This document shows positions 33,604 through 44,589 of a DNA stretch of 64,000 nucleotides, in pieces; positions within the stretch are counted from its first letter, which is position 1, and every line of letters starts with the position of its first letter. The position numbers and the translations under genes are program-made. The stretch comes from Agriotes lineatus (lineage: Eukaryota; Arthropoda; Insecta; Coleoptera; Elateridae). Location of the stretch: NCBI GenBank assembly GCA_940337035.1, contig CALNHX010007706.1, forward strand, positions 1-64,000, read 5' to 3'. Under the pieces are notes generated by a model. The model saw only the letters and a program-made list of their open reading frames with translations, made no database searches and had not been told where the DNA came from.

Positions 33604-33811
33604 CAACAGCAATGAGATAGCATGAAGAAGAAACAGAATTCAATGATTGAATAAGAAAGAGATGAACATACAAACAAATATTTGAGTAAACTTGATGTTC
33701 ATTTTAATTATGGAATATGTCAACAAAATATGCCTACTAAAATAACTTTTTTTACGGTTATCTCTTATTCAAGTATTATGTGTTTTTGCTCATGCTATCT
33801 TATTGCTGTTG
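33604..33811. mobile_element. Hairpin MITE (AACAGCAATGAGATA family), copy 2
   Basis: caacagcaatgagatagcat at the left and its complement at the right end, as in 12173-12386; interior pairing is imperfect. It starts 3 bases after the preceding MITE. Confidence 0.7.
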
Positions 33812-33990
33812 CATACTTATGGTCCCATCGGTATACAGCGTTGTTTATATTATTTTGTGATATTTTTTGCCTTATTAAGATTGTTTCGTAATATGTCTAT
33901 CAGTATATATTAATGTTAATAATTATAAGGATTATTTCTTCAAATTAATGTTATGTTCATTTTTTAAAAATGGAGTCAGAGCCGTCACAA

Positions 33991-35148
33991 TGTTTTTTGT
34001 AATCTCTAACAGGCGCAATTTATTGCGTCTAACTGTTTATTTCCACAAACTTCGGCAGCCAATGTTCTTTCCCGATAAATGAGTAATTTACCTGGGTGAA
34101 TGCTTATTCAATGTTACATTTAAATTGTTATTTTACATACAATATTCCAGTGCATTTATATGTAGTTTATTTATTAAGATAACATTATGATGTGAGTAAA
34201 AGTTTAGCTTAGCTTTCTAAATATTACACATTTGATAAATACCCAGTGTTTAAGTATTTACCCGAGGCAGGGGTAAATACCCAGGTAAATACCCATTTAT
34301 AAATACCGTACCCACTGGGTATTTACCCGACCCACATCACTAGGCGTAGCACACTATTTTTATTTCTTTATTACCCATCTTATATCCTCCGTTCGCTGAT
34401 ATCTAAAAGCACTATATTTAGACAAACCTACAACTTTCTGAAAATAGGGACAAATAAGTACTTATTTGCTTTTGGAATATCCCAAATATAAAGGAAATAT
34501 TATGTTTTATTGTTATGATTAAAGCTGATAATTATATGCACTCAAATGTACGAAAATATGCGCATATATATGTTTTTTGTAATCTCTAACAGGCGCAATT
34601 TATTGCGTCTAACTGTTTATTTCCACAAACTTCGGCAGCCAATGTTCTTTCCCGATAAATGAGTAATTTACCTGGGTGAATGCTTATTCAATGTTACATT
34701 TAAATTGTTATTTTACATAAAATATTCCAGTGCATTTATATGTAGTTTATTTATTAAGATAACATTATGATGTGAGTAAAAGTTTAGCTTAGCTTTCTAA
34801 ATATTACACATTTGATAAATACCCAGTGTTTAAGTATTTACTCGAGGCAGGGGTAAATACCCAGGTAAATACCCATTTATAAATACCGTACCCACTGGGT
34901 ATTTACCCGACCCACATCACTAGGCGTAGCACACTATTTTTATTTCTTTATTCCCCATCTTATATCCTCCGTTCGCTGATATCTAAAAGCACTATATTTA
35001 GACAAACCTACAACTTTCTGAAAATAGGGACAAATAAGTACTTATTTGCTTTTGGAATATCCCAAATATAAACCAAATATTATGTTTTATTGTTATGATT
35101 AAAGCTGATAATTATATGCACTCAAATGTACGAAAATATGCGCATATA
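33991..35148 (+). repeat. 579-bp tandem duplication
   Basis: 33991-34569 and 34570-35148 differ at only about six positions. The unit spans the right part of hAT 2, its right target duplication, the RTE edge, X sequence and the first bases of hAT 3, so the duplication is younger than all of these insertions. The junction lies in short shared 'atat(g)' sequence. Confidence 0.9.
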
Positions 35149-35802
35149 TATGCATATATTTTGTTGAGTATTAATCGCTCATATAATAATATACTATTGT
35201 ATGAGTTTATTTAATTCCCTAATATTTATTCAAAGACGACATTCGTTTTAACGTTTGGCCATATAAACATGGACTGCCAACGCCAACTTCAGGTTGTAAT
35301 CAACATAAAAATGAGATTTCCCGTAACCCCGCCAGACTATTATTCACCCAACACTCTTGAAGTGGATTCTATATTGTCTGATTCTTTATACATTGCTTCT
35401 ATGGGAAAAGTGGGGGTATCTGGCAGTCTATGTTGATATAGTCAAAGATTTTAATAGGGACTCTCCCTTTCCTCTGCTTATTTCGATATGCGCACTGCAC
35501 TCCAGCGGCAGAAAGTGAAAGTATATATCTCAATTGCACACAAACATTTAATTAATAAATTTCATGAAATAGTAAATTTAACAAAAAAATCTTTAAAAGT
35601 TCATACATTACAAATTATTGCTAAATATAACCAAATATGCAAAATCCAGAAAGTATGCTCAAAAACGTATAAATATGCAAAATATGCAAAGTGAAACTTG
35701 GCTTAAACAATTTGTTTTCACATAATTAGTATACATATGCGAAAAGTTTATCCGGTTTATCAATTATACAAAATATGCATTTGCCATATAATATCAGCTT
35801 TA
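35100..35802. mobile_element. hAT-like element 3, 8-bp target duplication GTTATGAT
   Basis: 703 bp between GTTATGAT at 35092-35099 and 35803-35810; inverted ends TAAAGCTGATA.TATAT. Many AAATATGCA words occur near both ends. No transposase motif; non-autonomous. The interruption is confirmed by the uninterrupted X copy near 26.99 kb. Confidence 0.8.
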
Positions 35803-36009
35803 GTTATGATGGATAATTTGTAAACGTATTTAAGTGTCTACTTCCTATTCCAAAAACTCAGGTAATCAACCCCACCTGTAAAACTACCTGATATCAGCAA
35901 CATTATTGCTTAAAGTTCTTGGTGTTCAGTCGCTCTTGTAATTTTGTCTTGGTATATTGTTTATTTAGCTTGGTGTCTTGTTCTTATAAGTGGTGTGTGA
36001 ATCAACATG

Positions 36010-36830
36010 GTAAGTAAAATGTCCATCATATTACTTACTTTTTCTACAAAAAAATACCTAATTGGCTTAACTAATGTTATTACACATTTATATTTGTCAA
36101 TAAATTTCCTGAACATATTCTACCCACGAGATTTAAAAAAGACTGCTAGTATTATTGCATTTTTTTTTTCAATTGATAACTGTAAATCAGTCTGATTTTC
36201 TGAAATCCTTCCAAATTAATTTTCGAAAACTTTACTAAAACCTCTTTCAAAGGTACTATAATACTGCCGCCTCATAACGATAATTAATATAATCGCATTT
36301 ACAAAGTACATATTCAAAAACCTTTCTTAATTGTAAGTATTTACTTTAGTTCTTAATATTAAAAATAATGTTTTATTAAATATCACTACTTTAAATAAAT
36401 TGAGCAATTTAATTAATTCCCAATTTTATTGCAATTTGTCATCTCAATCTTATTTCTCAATTTGCAGAACAATTCTACTGGTATTAAATTACCTAAAAAT
36501 TATTTTATTACAGGATAACACCCAAGTGAGAAAAGAGTAACAATAAAATGTACTTATTATTTTATTATTAATTATAAAAATAAATATATATATATACAAT
36601 TCCAATGTTTCATTAAGGTTGGCCTTCTTTATGTACATCGCTCGCATTACCGTACACTGCGGTTCACCCAAAAGAAGTCCTTAACTTCATACTTGTAACA
36701 TAAATAGCCTATATTTCCTATGAACTAAAATTAAGGTCTAACTGGTCGTCTATGGATGCACTTGTCATAATGGTTTTTAAATGAGTAACGTCAAAAGCAA
36801 TCTAAAATTTTGAATTTTTACTTTTCTAGG
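36010..36830. other. AT-rich DNA, nothing recognised
   Basis: Contains a short (TA)n run at about 36583-36597. Frames of about 60 residues have no motif. Confidence 0.35.
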
Positions 36831-36831
36831 T

Positions 36832-36985
36832 TGCACAAAAAATAGTATGCATTATTTGGATTAAAAGTGGCTCTGTTTGACTTGCAATTTTTGAGTTGAT
36901 ATATAATTAAAATAATTGCTTGTCAAACAAAGTGACACTTTTAATTCAATAAAACAATTACTATTTTGCTTGCAATAAACATTTT
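36832..36985. repeat. Imperfect foldback, about 150 bp
   Basis: attaaaagtg-ctctgtttgac (36869-) pairs with gtcaaacaaagtgacactttt (about 36926-36950), with outer pairing between ttgcacaaaaaatagta and tactattttgcttgcaa. Words resemble the segment at 12005-12115. Confidence 0.5.
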
Positions 36986-37338
36986 TATATAGAGGTTGCC
37001 TAAAATTGTACGAAACATGGCAATTCCATGACTTAGAAAACGTTTAAATACTATTTGCCATAAGAGAAAGTTAAAATATCAACGATTTTGTAGCCATTTA
37101 TCATTATTATTTCTGTCATTCAATTTATACTTCCTATAGAGTATATTAAATATTAAGAACGGTAAGGACATTTTACCGATGAAAGACAATTGTTTGGAGG
37201 AGTGAAGCGACGACTCCAATTATTGTCTGAGATTGGTAATTCCATAACGTTCGTGATGCTCATGAGGTTTTTTGCACGATAGAAATGTATTTTTATTCAA
37301 ACGTCAGTAAAATGTGACATTATGCAGCAGAATAATAT

Positions 37339-37848
37339 GTTGGTGGCACTGTAAGTCTATGTCAAATTCGATGTTAGCAGGTTAGGTTTTGCATCGGTCT
37401 GTGTCAAAACCAAGAAGACTATACTAAGGAGACGCAACTCCCGTTTCGAAGCGAACCGCTAAAAGTTGACAAATAAGGCGGTCGTGGTGTAGCTTTATTC
37501 ATTCACAAAACTCGTGAACTGTCAATGTCTAATATTTACTGAGTGTAGCTGGAAATTTGGACCATGTTTTAACAATTAATAACACACTTGAAATACACTC
37601 TATTGGATTAACAACCGTAAACTGACTTTTAACCGGGATTACAGGTTAATTTAGCTCGCTTCCAACTCTCGAACAGCAGCGAAAACAAACGAAAATGACC
37701 GAAGTAGTTACACGCTGTCAACAGTGCCGCGACGGCTATCCCCGGCATAGGGGCCGCTTTTATATACAGCCGTCATAGGAAGTTGCATCTCCTTAGTATA
37801 GTGTTCTTGGTCAAAACTAATGCAAAACCTAACCTGCTAACCTCCAAT
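37339..37848. mobile_element. Hairpin MITE (3620-3763 family) split by another MITE
   Basis: The left half (ggtggcactgtaagtctatg, ggttaggttttgcatc) and right half (gcaaaacctaacctgctaac) belong to the hairpin element seen intact at 3620-3763. About 390 bp are inserted at the middle of the hairpin. Confidence 0.65.
37415..37806. mobile_element. MITE with ACTATACTAAGGAGA inverted ends
   Basis: Ends actatactaaggagacgcaa and its complement (ttgcatctccttagtatagt), about 28 bp including the outer AAGAA. The interior is GC-richer (ccccggcataggggccg) and non-coding. Confidence 0.7.
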
Positions 37849-37855
37849 TTTTACA

Positions 37856-38001
37856 AAAATCTAAATGTAAGCCCCAATTTAATTTTCAGAGCATTAGCTG
37901 CTTCCATCTCGGGTTGTTCGGTACTTGACGGGCCTGTGTTTTGTGGTTCCTCCATAACAGTAGTAACACGATTTGTGAGTTGCTCCGTTTTCCTCTTTTA
38001 G
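37856..38001 (-). pseudogene. Putative exon 2 of the THAP gene
   Basis: On the minus strand an acceptor (ctaaaag|AGG) opens a frame RKTEQLTNRVTTVMEEPQNT, followed by 20 more hydrophilic residues to ANALKIKLGL. The frame is then lost where the hairpin MITE starts (about 37848). Its first 21 bases recur at the start of every downstream duplicated unit, which supports it being a genuine exon edge. Confidence 0.45.
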
Positions 38002-38937
38002 AGCCTATTCAAATGCGCCTGTTTGCTTTGGACCGTTTTAAATGATGGCGGTTTGTCGACACTTCAAAGGGGCAAATTTTGGGAACGAATTGCAGTTTTT
38101 TTCAGGCATCTGCGCTTGTCGACATAATCTACAAGTAAACAATCATATTGAAACTCCTAAATTTGAAATTAATGGAGTAAGCTGAAGATGTTTAACATCA
38201 AGTGACACTTGCTTAATTAACATGTATCTTTAAGGCAGCATATTTATGATTATTTCAAGCCAGTGAAAATACAAACTGGCAAGACCTACTTACCGAGTAA
38301 TATAAAATCTTGTGAGTTGCTCCGTTTTCCTCTTTTGGAGCCTATTCAAACGCGCCTGTTTGCTTTGGACCGTTTTAAATGATGGCGGTTTGTCGACACT
38401 TCCACGGGGCAAATTTTTCAGGCATCTGCGCTTGTTGACATAATCTACAAGTAAACAATCATATTGAAACTCCTAAATTATGAAATTAATGGAGTAAGCT
38501 GAAGATGTTTAACATCAAGTGGCACTTGCTTAATTAACATGTATCTTTAAGGCAGCATATTTATGATTATTTCAAGCCAGTGAAAATACAAACTGGCAAG
38601 ACCTACTTACCGAGTAATATAAAATCTTGTGAGTTGCTCCGTTTTCCTCTTTTGGAGCCTATTCAAACGCGCCTGTTTGCTTTGGACCGTTTTAAATGAT
38701 GGCGGTTTGTCGACACTTCCACGGGGCAAATTTTTCAGGCATCTGCGCTTGTTGACATAATCTACAAGTAAACAATCATATTGAAACTCCTAAATTATGA
38801 AATTAATGGAGTAAGCTGAAGATGTTTAACATCAAGTGGCACTTGCTTAATTAACATGTATCTTTAAGGCAGCATATTTACGATTATTTCAAGCCAGTGA
38901 AAATACAAACTGGCAAGACCTACTTACCGGGTAATAT

Positions 38938-39219
38938 AAAATCTTCCTTCACAAAATGCTTACTGCAAACTTTCATATGGGCCGACACGGGTTTCCCTAT
39001 TTTTAGACGTATTTTCCATGTTTTGCACAAATTTTTATTATTGCGCGGAAAAGCGTGCATAGGAACATTGTCCGTGCAATAATTTTTACACTGCAACACA
39101 CAACAGTAATTATTACTTTTATTCTTTTTGGTAGAACGGACGCCATTATTGTAACCACCGTTCTTCCTAGAGGTAGTAAAGTCCACTTGCAAAAAGTTTA
39201 TAACCATATTTTTGTACAA
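38938..39219 (-). CDS. THAP zinc-finger exon, copy B
   Basis: Frame from ATG 39219 (or an inner ATG) through a basic segment into the THAP domain: NYCCVLQCKNY, then VPMHAFPRN, W in KTWKIRL, and VCSKHFVKEDF, i.e. the C2CH pattern plus the invariant Pro and Trp. It ends ILPG at a strong donor (G|GTAAGTA at 38938). THAP fingers bind DNA and head P-type transposases and host regulators; a partial copy of the same 5' region at 19.8 kb favours a mobile origin. The amino-acid sequence is the same as copy A. Confidence 0.75.
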
Positions 39220-39676
39220 AGCTCCGAATTTAGGTTATTTGCAGATTTAATATTTATGTGTACATAGTACAAACATTCCTGTGTAATGTAAAAAATGTGT
39301 GTAGGCCCTAACAAGAGCATTAATTGTTCTCTCCTTCCATATTACTGGCTCTTAGATATAAAATCTTGTGAGTTGCTCCGTTTTCCTCTTTTGGAGACTA
39401 TTCAAACGCGCCTGTTTGCTTTGGACCGTTTTAAATGATGGCGGTTTGTCGACACTTCCACGGGGCAAATTTTTCAGGCATCTGCGCTTGTTGACATAAT
39501 CTACAAGTAAACAATCATATTGAAACTCCTAAATTATGAAATTAATGGAGTAAGCTGAAGATGTTTAACATCAAGTGGCACTTGCTTAATTAACATGTAT
39601 CTTTAAGGCAGCATATTTATGATTATTTCAAGCCAGTGAAAATACAAACTGGCAAGACCTACTTACCGGGTAATAT

Positions 39677-39958
39677 AAAATCTTCCTTCACAAAATGCTT
39701 ACTGCAAACTTTCATATGGGCCGACACGGGTTTCCCTATTTTTAGACGTATTTTCCATGTTTTGCACAAATTTTTATTATTGCGCGGAAAAGCGTGCATA
39801 GGAACATTGTCCGTGCAATAATTTTTACACTGCAACACACAACAGTAATTATTACTTTTATTCTTTTTGGTAGAACGGACGCCATTATTGTAACCACCGT
39901 TCTTCCTAGAGGTAGTAAAGTCCACTTGCAAAAAGTTTATAACCATATTTTTGTACAA
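39677..39958 (-). CDS. THAP zinc-finger exon, copy A (promoter-proximal)
   Basis: Same 5' exon as copy B, 739 bp upstream in the gene's direction, with the same donor. The upstream region (39.96-40.19 kb) is shared with 19.79-20.05 kb and probably contains the promoter. Only one copy can be spliced to a given downstream exon, so a transcript could use either. The downstream exon at 37.86-38.00 kb is interrupted, so a functional product is doubtful. Confidence 0.75.
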
Positions 39959-40360
39959 AGCTCCGAATTTAGGTTATTTGCAGATTTAATATTTATGTGT
40001 ACATAGTACAAACATTCCTGTGTAATGTAAAAAATGTGTGTAGGCCCTAGCAAGAGCATTAATTGTTCTCTCCTTCCATATTACTGGCTCTTAGAAAATA
40101 TCAAGACCACGCCCACAATCGAACTACGCATAGACCACGAGTTGAAATGTTTGACCTTGGGAAGTGTTCTGCTTTATTATAGAGTTATGATGATTATGAT
40201 TTTTTCCTTGCTCGCTGTTAAAAATTAAGATCCCTCCAAATACAATTATCACGACCAGCCACTGAGCAGAGAGGAAAACAATGCTGTTTAAAAAATTGCG
40301 CTCATATATTTCCAACTTTCTAAGTAAAAAAGACTCAAATATGCCGCAGAACCCCATATC

Positions 40361-40600
40361 AACTACGCCAAAGCTTTGAACCGAGTAGTGAGAAGCAATT
40401 TCTTGAATATTCTACAAAAAAAAAACGTGCCAAACCAACTGATAAATCTATTCAACGCTTCTATATTGACACATACGATAAACAAAGTATATATGAATAC
40501 ATAATTATTAACCAAATATTACAGCAAGGGTACATACTGTCTCTTAGTTTTATGCTGACGATATGTTAATCAGTTAGAAACCTATTCCCTGACGATCCAG
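40361..40600 (+). pseudogene. Heavily decayed RTE-like RT scrap
   Basis: The plus strand reads NYAKALNRVVRSNFLNILQ...VPNQLINLFNAS, comparable to the motif-A region of RTE-type RTs (D..KAFD.V.R..L..IL....VP..LI..I..), then loses frame near 40490. Confidence 0.45.
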
Positions 40601-40959
40601 TAGTTGCTACAACATGAGAAGACTATTTTCAACGAACAGTCTATTAACTACGCAGAATATTACACTTTAAAAGTAAAAGATACCCATGGTGTATAGATAT
40701 ATTTGTCTAATCAAGAAATATCTATTTTTCAAAAAAGTAGCTCCGTGCAGTATGTATAATCTTTATTGAATATTATTTGTATTCCTAACTTTTGAATAAT
40801 TTCTAAAGGAAAGAAATATCAGTCTGCTACACCACCCAAACCTATTATACCATACTAAATAACAGATTAAACTAAGGCATAATAAACATTTAGTATAGCT
40901 ATTATTTTTAATGTAGTTTTAAGAAATTTGAATTTATATAAACCTTTCCTAATTTTAAT

Positions 40960-41800
40960 AGTTTCTTCTAAGTGTTTTTTCCACTTGAGCTACCACCAAT
41001 TTATATTCCAAGATATTTAATCTAGTTCACTGGTATAATAATTTGAGTACAGTTGCAGTTATTTTATTGTTATTAATATAGTTGAGATGAATTCAGATAT
41101 TGGAAATAGGTGGGGTGCTTTGTTGTGTTAAGGAAAATATATAAATTTAGTTTTAGATAAGTTAAGCGAGAGTAAATCGGTTGTTAATTTATGCATTACA
41201 AGTGTCATTCCATCCTCCGCCTTGCTTAATAGTTTTTCTTGATTATCTGTCGCAAAAATAATAGCTGTATAATCAACAAACGAGATTATTTTACAGTTTA
41301 CTTGTACACTAAGTTTAGTAAGATCGTTTATATAATTTAAAACAAAATAAAGGTCTCAATAGAGTTCTTTAGAGAATTTCCATTTTAACGATTAATTCAT
41401 TACTCAAAGCTCCATATACCATATCCTTTTGTGTTCTGTCTTATAAATACGACTTAAGCAATTCAATTGTTGTACCTGTAATTTCAAGATTCTCTAATTT
41501 GCGGCAGAGGGCGATGTGATCTACTGTATCAAAAGCCTTTAGAAGATAAAAAAAAACGCTAAAACTTTTTTATTGTTATCTAGCTTCTTATGTATTTTGC
41601 TAGTGATTGCATATATTGCATTATTAGTGCCAACATTACTACGAAATCCATATCGATTATTAGATAATATTTTATTTTTCCAAAAAAATTATTAGCCTTT
41701 AACGCATTTTTACTTGCCTCTTCTAAAAGACGAAGGAACCCCTTTACAATCTTTTTCATTTACTTTTCCCATATTGCTGGTAAGTGGTAGGCCTATAAAT
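40960..41800 (-). pseudogene. Jockey-like RT pseudogene
   Basis: On the minus strand, from 41.55 kb down: KAFDTVDHIALCRKLENLEI (motif A), IELLKSYL.DRTQ, then YINDL and ISFVDYTAIIFA (catalytic box degraded from FADD to FVDY), GMTLVMHKL and LLSLNLSKTKFI (thumb). Several stops and frame changes. The catalytic Asp pair is damaged, so it is dead. Confidence 0.75.
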
Positions 41801-42060
41801 CCTATAATTATTTACAAATGCTTTGTCACCAAATTTAAATATGGAAAGACTTAAATAGCTATTTATGTATCAAATTGCAAAATGTAAGTGTTTTTCACAC
41901 TAGAAGTAAAGTTTGCCTTACGAGCGCTAGCGAGTTGGGCAACACGTTGTGTGTGAAAAACATTAATTTTGCAATGTGTTGCATATAAGATTTCCTGTAA
42001 TTTTGAGTCATACCAATTTTTATAGTAAATAAATTTCCTTAAATCTACAAAGTTGTCTTA

Positions 42061-42214
42061 AATTTTCATATTACCATTAGAGTCAATATCAAATCTCATA
42101 TTGCAACTAGTGCGAATATATGCATCATTTTGTGTTCTAAATTTTCATATTAGCACTAGTGTCAATATGACATCTCATATCGCAACTAGTGCGAATATAT
42201 GCATCATTTTGACG
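42061..42214 (+). repeat. 78-bp tandem duplication
   Basis: aattttcatatta.cactag-type unit ending tgcgaatatatgcatcattt, twice in tandem (starts 42061 and 42139), a few differences. The 65-residue frame is a repeat artefact. Confidence 0.8.
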
Positions 42215-42421
42215 TTGAAAACGACAAAATGTCATTATATTAGGCCAAAATTACAGAAACTATATATTTTTAGAAACCTGTGGAAATATCCTGTTTGAAA
42301 ACATAAGTTAGTAATGGTGCACTAATGAGTTTAATATAAATCGACGTATCGCTTTAATCGCCCACATGGGTTGGTATTTTTCAAGTTTTTGATGTATTTA
42401 TCAATTTCACTATCAAAAAAA

Positions 42422-42955
42422 TTCGTATGGAGAAAAAATTTAATGTCAAATAGAAAGTTTGAAATTATCTGAAATTTCAAACAAAATGCATGATTTTAAT
42501 TATTTTAATTTTTAAGAATAAGTAAAATCAAAAGTCGTAACATGTTTATTGAAGGTTTCAAAATTACAAATAAATCACAAAACGTTTCGAAAATTTAGTT
42601 TGCTTCTTCAGTTATGAATAATTAAAATATCTTGAGCATTGTAGATTACATTTCTGAAATGATCAAAAAACAAAATGGATTAGCAAAACACAATCACTTC
42701 CACAAAAACCTGTATACTTACATATTGTTAGGTAGTACGAGTTGTTGAATTTGTTGAAGGTATTATTATATGTTGTAAAATTATTATAAAAAAACAATAC
42801 ACTTTAAAACTTAAAAACATGGTTTTAAAAAACTTTGTATACGAAAAACATATTACATTTTAAAAAATTAAAATAATTAAAATCATGCATTTTGTTTGAA
42901 ATTTCAGATAATTTCAAACTTTCTATTTGACATTAAATTTTTTCTCCATACGAAT
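42422..42955. mobile_element. MITE with about 100-bp inverted ends
   Basis: attcgtatggagaaaaaatt at the left is mirrored by aattttttctccatacgaat at the right; the arms extend through aatgcatgattttaattatt. The interior has ACGTTTCG and no gene. Confidence 0.8.
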
Positions 42956-43340
42956 GTTTTAAAATTTATAAATGTCATTTACTTTATTATATCAATTTCA
43001 CTTTCAGTTGTTGGCAATAAGTAAATAGTATTTGTTTATAAAGATTTGAAAAACAAGCATTATCTGCCTTATCAATCAAGTTTGCCATATTCGTACCGAC
43101 ACTCTGGAAAAAACATTGAATAGCTAGCTTTATCTCCATTATTTTCAATAATTATTACCATCACGAAAATCAAAAACGTCTTCCCAGTTTTTATTAGCTA
43201 ACTGATTTTTTTCCAAAATTAATAGTATAGGTTTTTACATAATTACTGTTATTGTTATTACTAATAAGCGGATTATGTAAGTGCTCTTTGATTAATATTG
43301 AAGTGAAATAGTAGCCTGTAATTAAAGATGCAATAACCAC

Positions 43341-44446
43341 TGTGTAACGGTCCAGTTCGTGACACCTTCGCAGTTAATAATCACCTTGGTATTTAACCAT
43401 TATTCTGCTAGGAATAAAACTAAACTGTATCTCTTACAATTTAGTAATTAGATTATACCGTATTATGTATTTAAAACTTGCAACGAATATGCCGCGCGCT
43501 CGAATATTAAAATGCAAGCCAAGGGAATAGCGATCCCGTGTGCTATTAATAGAACTGCATGCGACGGAGTGACGTAACGGTTTGGTACAAATTGTGCGCA
43601 AGCGGAAGCGCGGGGACAGTCGCGTGCCAATAAGCGAGCTGTGCGTGTCGCCCGAAACCAAAGGGACGCTACGCAAAGTATTTAAATGCCAACTTGGGGG
43701 AGCATCTTCGAGATTCAGCTGCAGTTCATAGACAGAAGCTGCTATTCAGACTGCCAGTCAACTTTGTCAACACCCCGGAACTGACATCGTGGCCATCTTG
43801 CTATGAAATAAAGGCAAGTTTAGTTACTGTAATTACATTCTACGAGTGAATGTACAGCTCAGCAAGATTGGAAAACCCCAACGACGTAATGGGAAATTAA
43901 CTGTTGTTGTAACGCATTGTGCAATAACGGCAACGAGCCAGTGCGCGCTCAAAGGACAAGTGCGCGTACTTGCTGAATTAGCAAAGCCAGGACTAAGCGC
44001 TGCAACATCTTGCTGATACACCGCTTCACCTGATTTCGAATTACTGTCGCCAGGACCACATTAAGCGAACTTGTGTGCGGGATTTAAGCATTGCATGTAG
44101 ATTAAGCATCAAGATCGTGGACTGTTCCGTGCTAATATTAATAGCGCACACAACATTTATCGATTAACATTGTGTCTTCTTGTTATGTATTTCCATGGAA
44201 ATTTTTTGCTTTTACATATTATATATCTTTTCATGTAAACTGTTTGGTTTTCATTTCTGGCAGTGTTTGCATGAATGATTAGAGCATTATAGGTGATCAC
44301 GAGCAGGCCGGCAAGAGCAATATTGACTTAGCTACACTGAGGTAAGAGCGGGTCTTGTGTTTCTACGACTGGGCTAACTAGCATACAAAGGGCAATCTCA
44401 ATTCACAGTAAAGTAGAGTAAATGGCACGTGAAAAGCCACATTACA
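43341..44446 (+). mobile_element. Possible solo LTR
   Basis: Starts TGTGTAACGGTCC and ends CACATTACA, with a TATA-like TATTTAAA at about 43678 followed by an initiator-like start, AATAAA at 43805, and after the end CGGTGCCCAACGCAAG, which looks like a primer-binding site. GC content is well above the neighbours. There is no second copy or coding region here, so this is a pattern-based guess. Confidence 0.3.
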
Positions 44447-44589
44447 GTTTACGGTGCCCAACGCAAGTGTTAAACTAGGAATGAATTACCAGATAATTCG
44501 TTTTTATACTTAATAAAAATGCGATCAACGCATGATTTTCATGTAGCAGTAATTCTGGTTGGCTACATTAAATAAGTCATATACCCAAA

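Larger units (their letters stand above)
33082..34342. mobile_element. hAT-like element 2, 8-bp target duplication GGCGTAGC, hosting two MITEs
   Basis: 1,261 bp; GGCGTAGC at 33074-33081 and 34343-34350; inverted ends TAGTGATGT. Subterminal blocks carry repeated GGGTATTTACC / GGTAAATACCC words on both sides. No transposase is encoded. Two hairpin MITEs (33337-33600 and 33604-33811) sit in its interior. Confidence 0.8.
31223..34394 (-). pseudogene. 5'-truncated RTE-like non-LTR retrotransposon (RT C-terminal part), split by two hATs
   Basis: Flanked by the 10-bp direct repeat GCTGATATCT (31213-31222, 34395-34404), a target duplication. Its own sequence is only about 470 bp: 34351-34394, 33070-33073 and 31223-31625. 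The minus strand reads GYKMGNKEIKIVCYADD...AVLLAENENDLQRLL, then STEKTKSLTIS, NYLGV, YLRDVIW and PILTYAAETR, the palm/thumb/connection of an RTE-type RT. The 3' end is a run of (GAA)n-like triplets (tcttcttctttttcttctt on plus), typical for RTE tails. It is a dead-on-arrival copy. Confidence 0.8.
30207..36010 (+). mobile_element. Repeat X copy carrying a stack of nested insertions
   Basis: X sequence survives at 30207-30390, 31108-31222, 34405-34500/34984-35091 (duplicated) and 35803-36010. Read against the copy at 26793-27395, each break coincides with an identifiable insertion: Y at 30391, a 5'-truncated RTE at 31223, and a hAT at 35100. The RTE itself holds two hATs. The X ends are tagctgaagcccgcgg (left) and tggtgtgtgaatcaac (right). 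Confidence 0.7.
37974..40105 (-). repeat. Tandemly duplicated THAP-gene segment (four unit starts)
   Basis: The block beginning tgtgagttgctccgttttcc starts at 37974, 38311, 38628 and 39367. The first two units (337 and 317 bp) hold only intron; the last two (739 bp each) hold intron plus the complete THAP exon and its upstream region and are near-identical. Near-identity indicates a recent event. Confidence 0.9.

Noticed and set aside
33353..33612. Two opposing frames of 64 and 73 residues
   Set aside because: Mirror translations of a near-perfect hairpin MITE.
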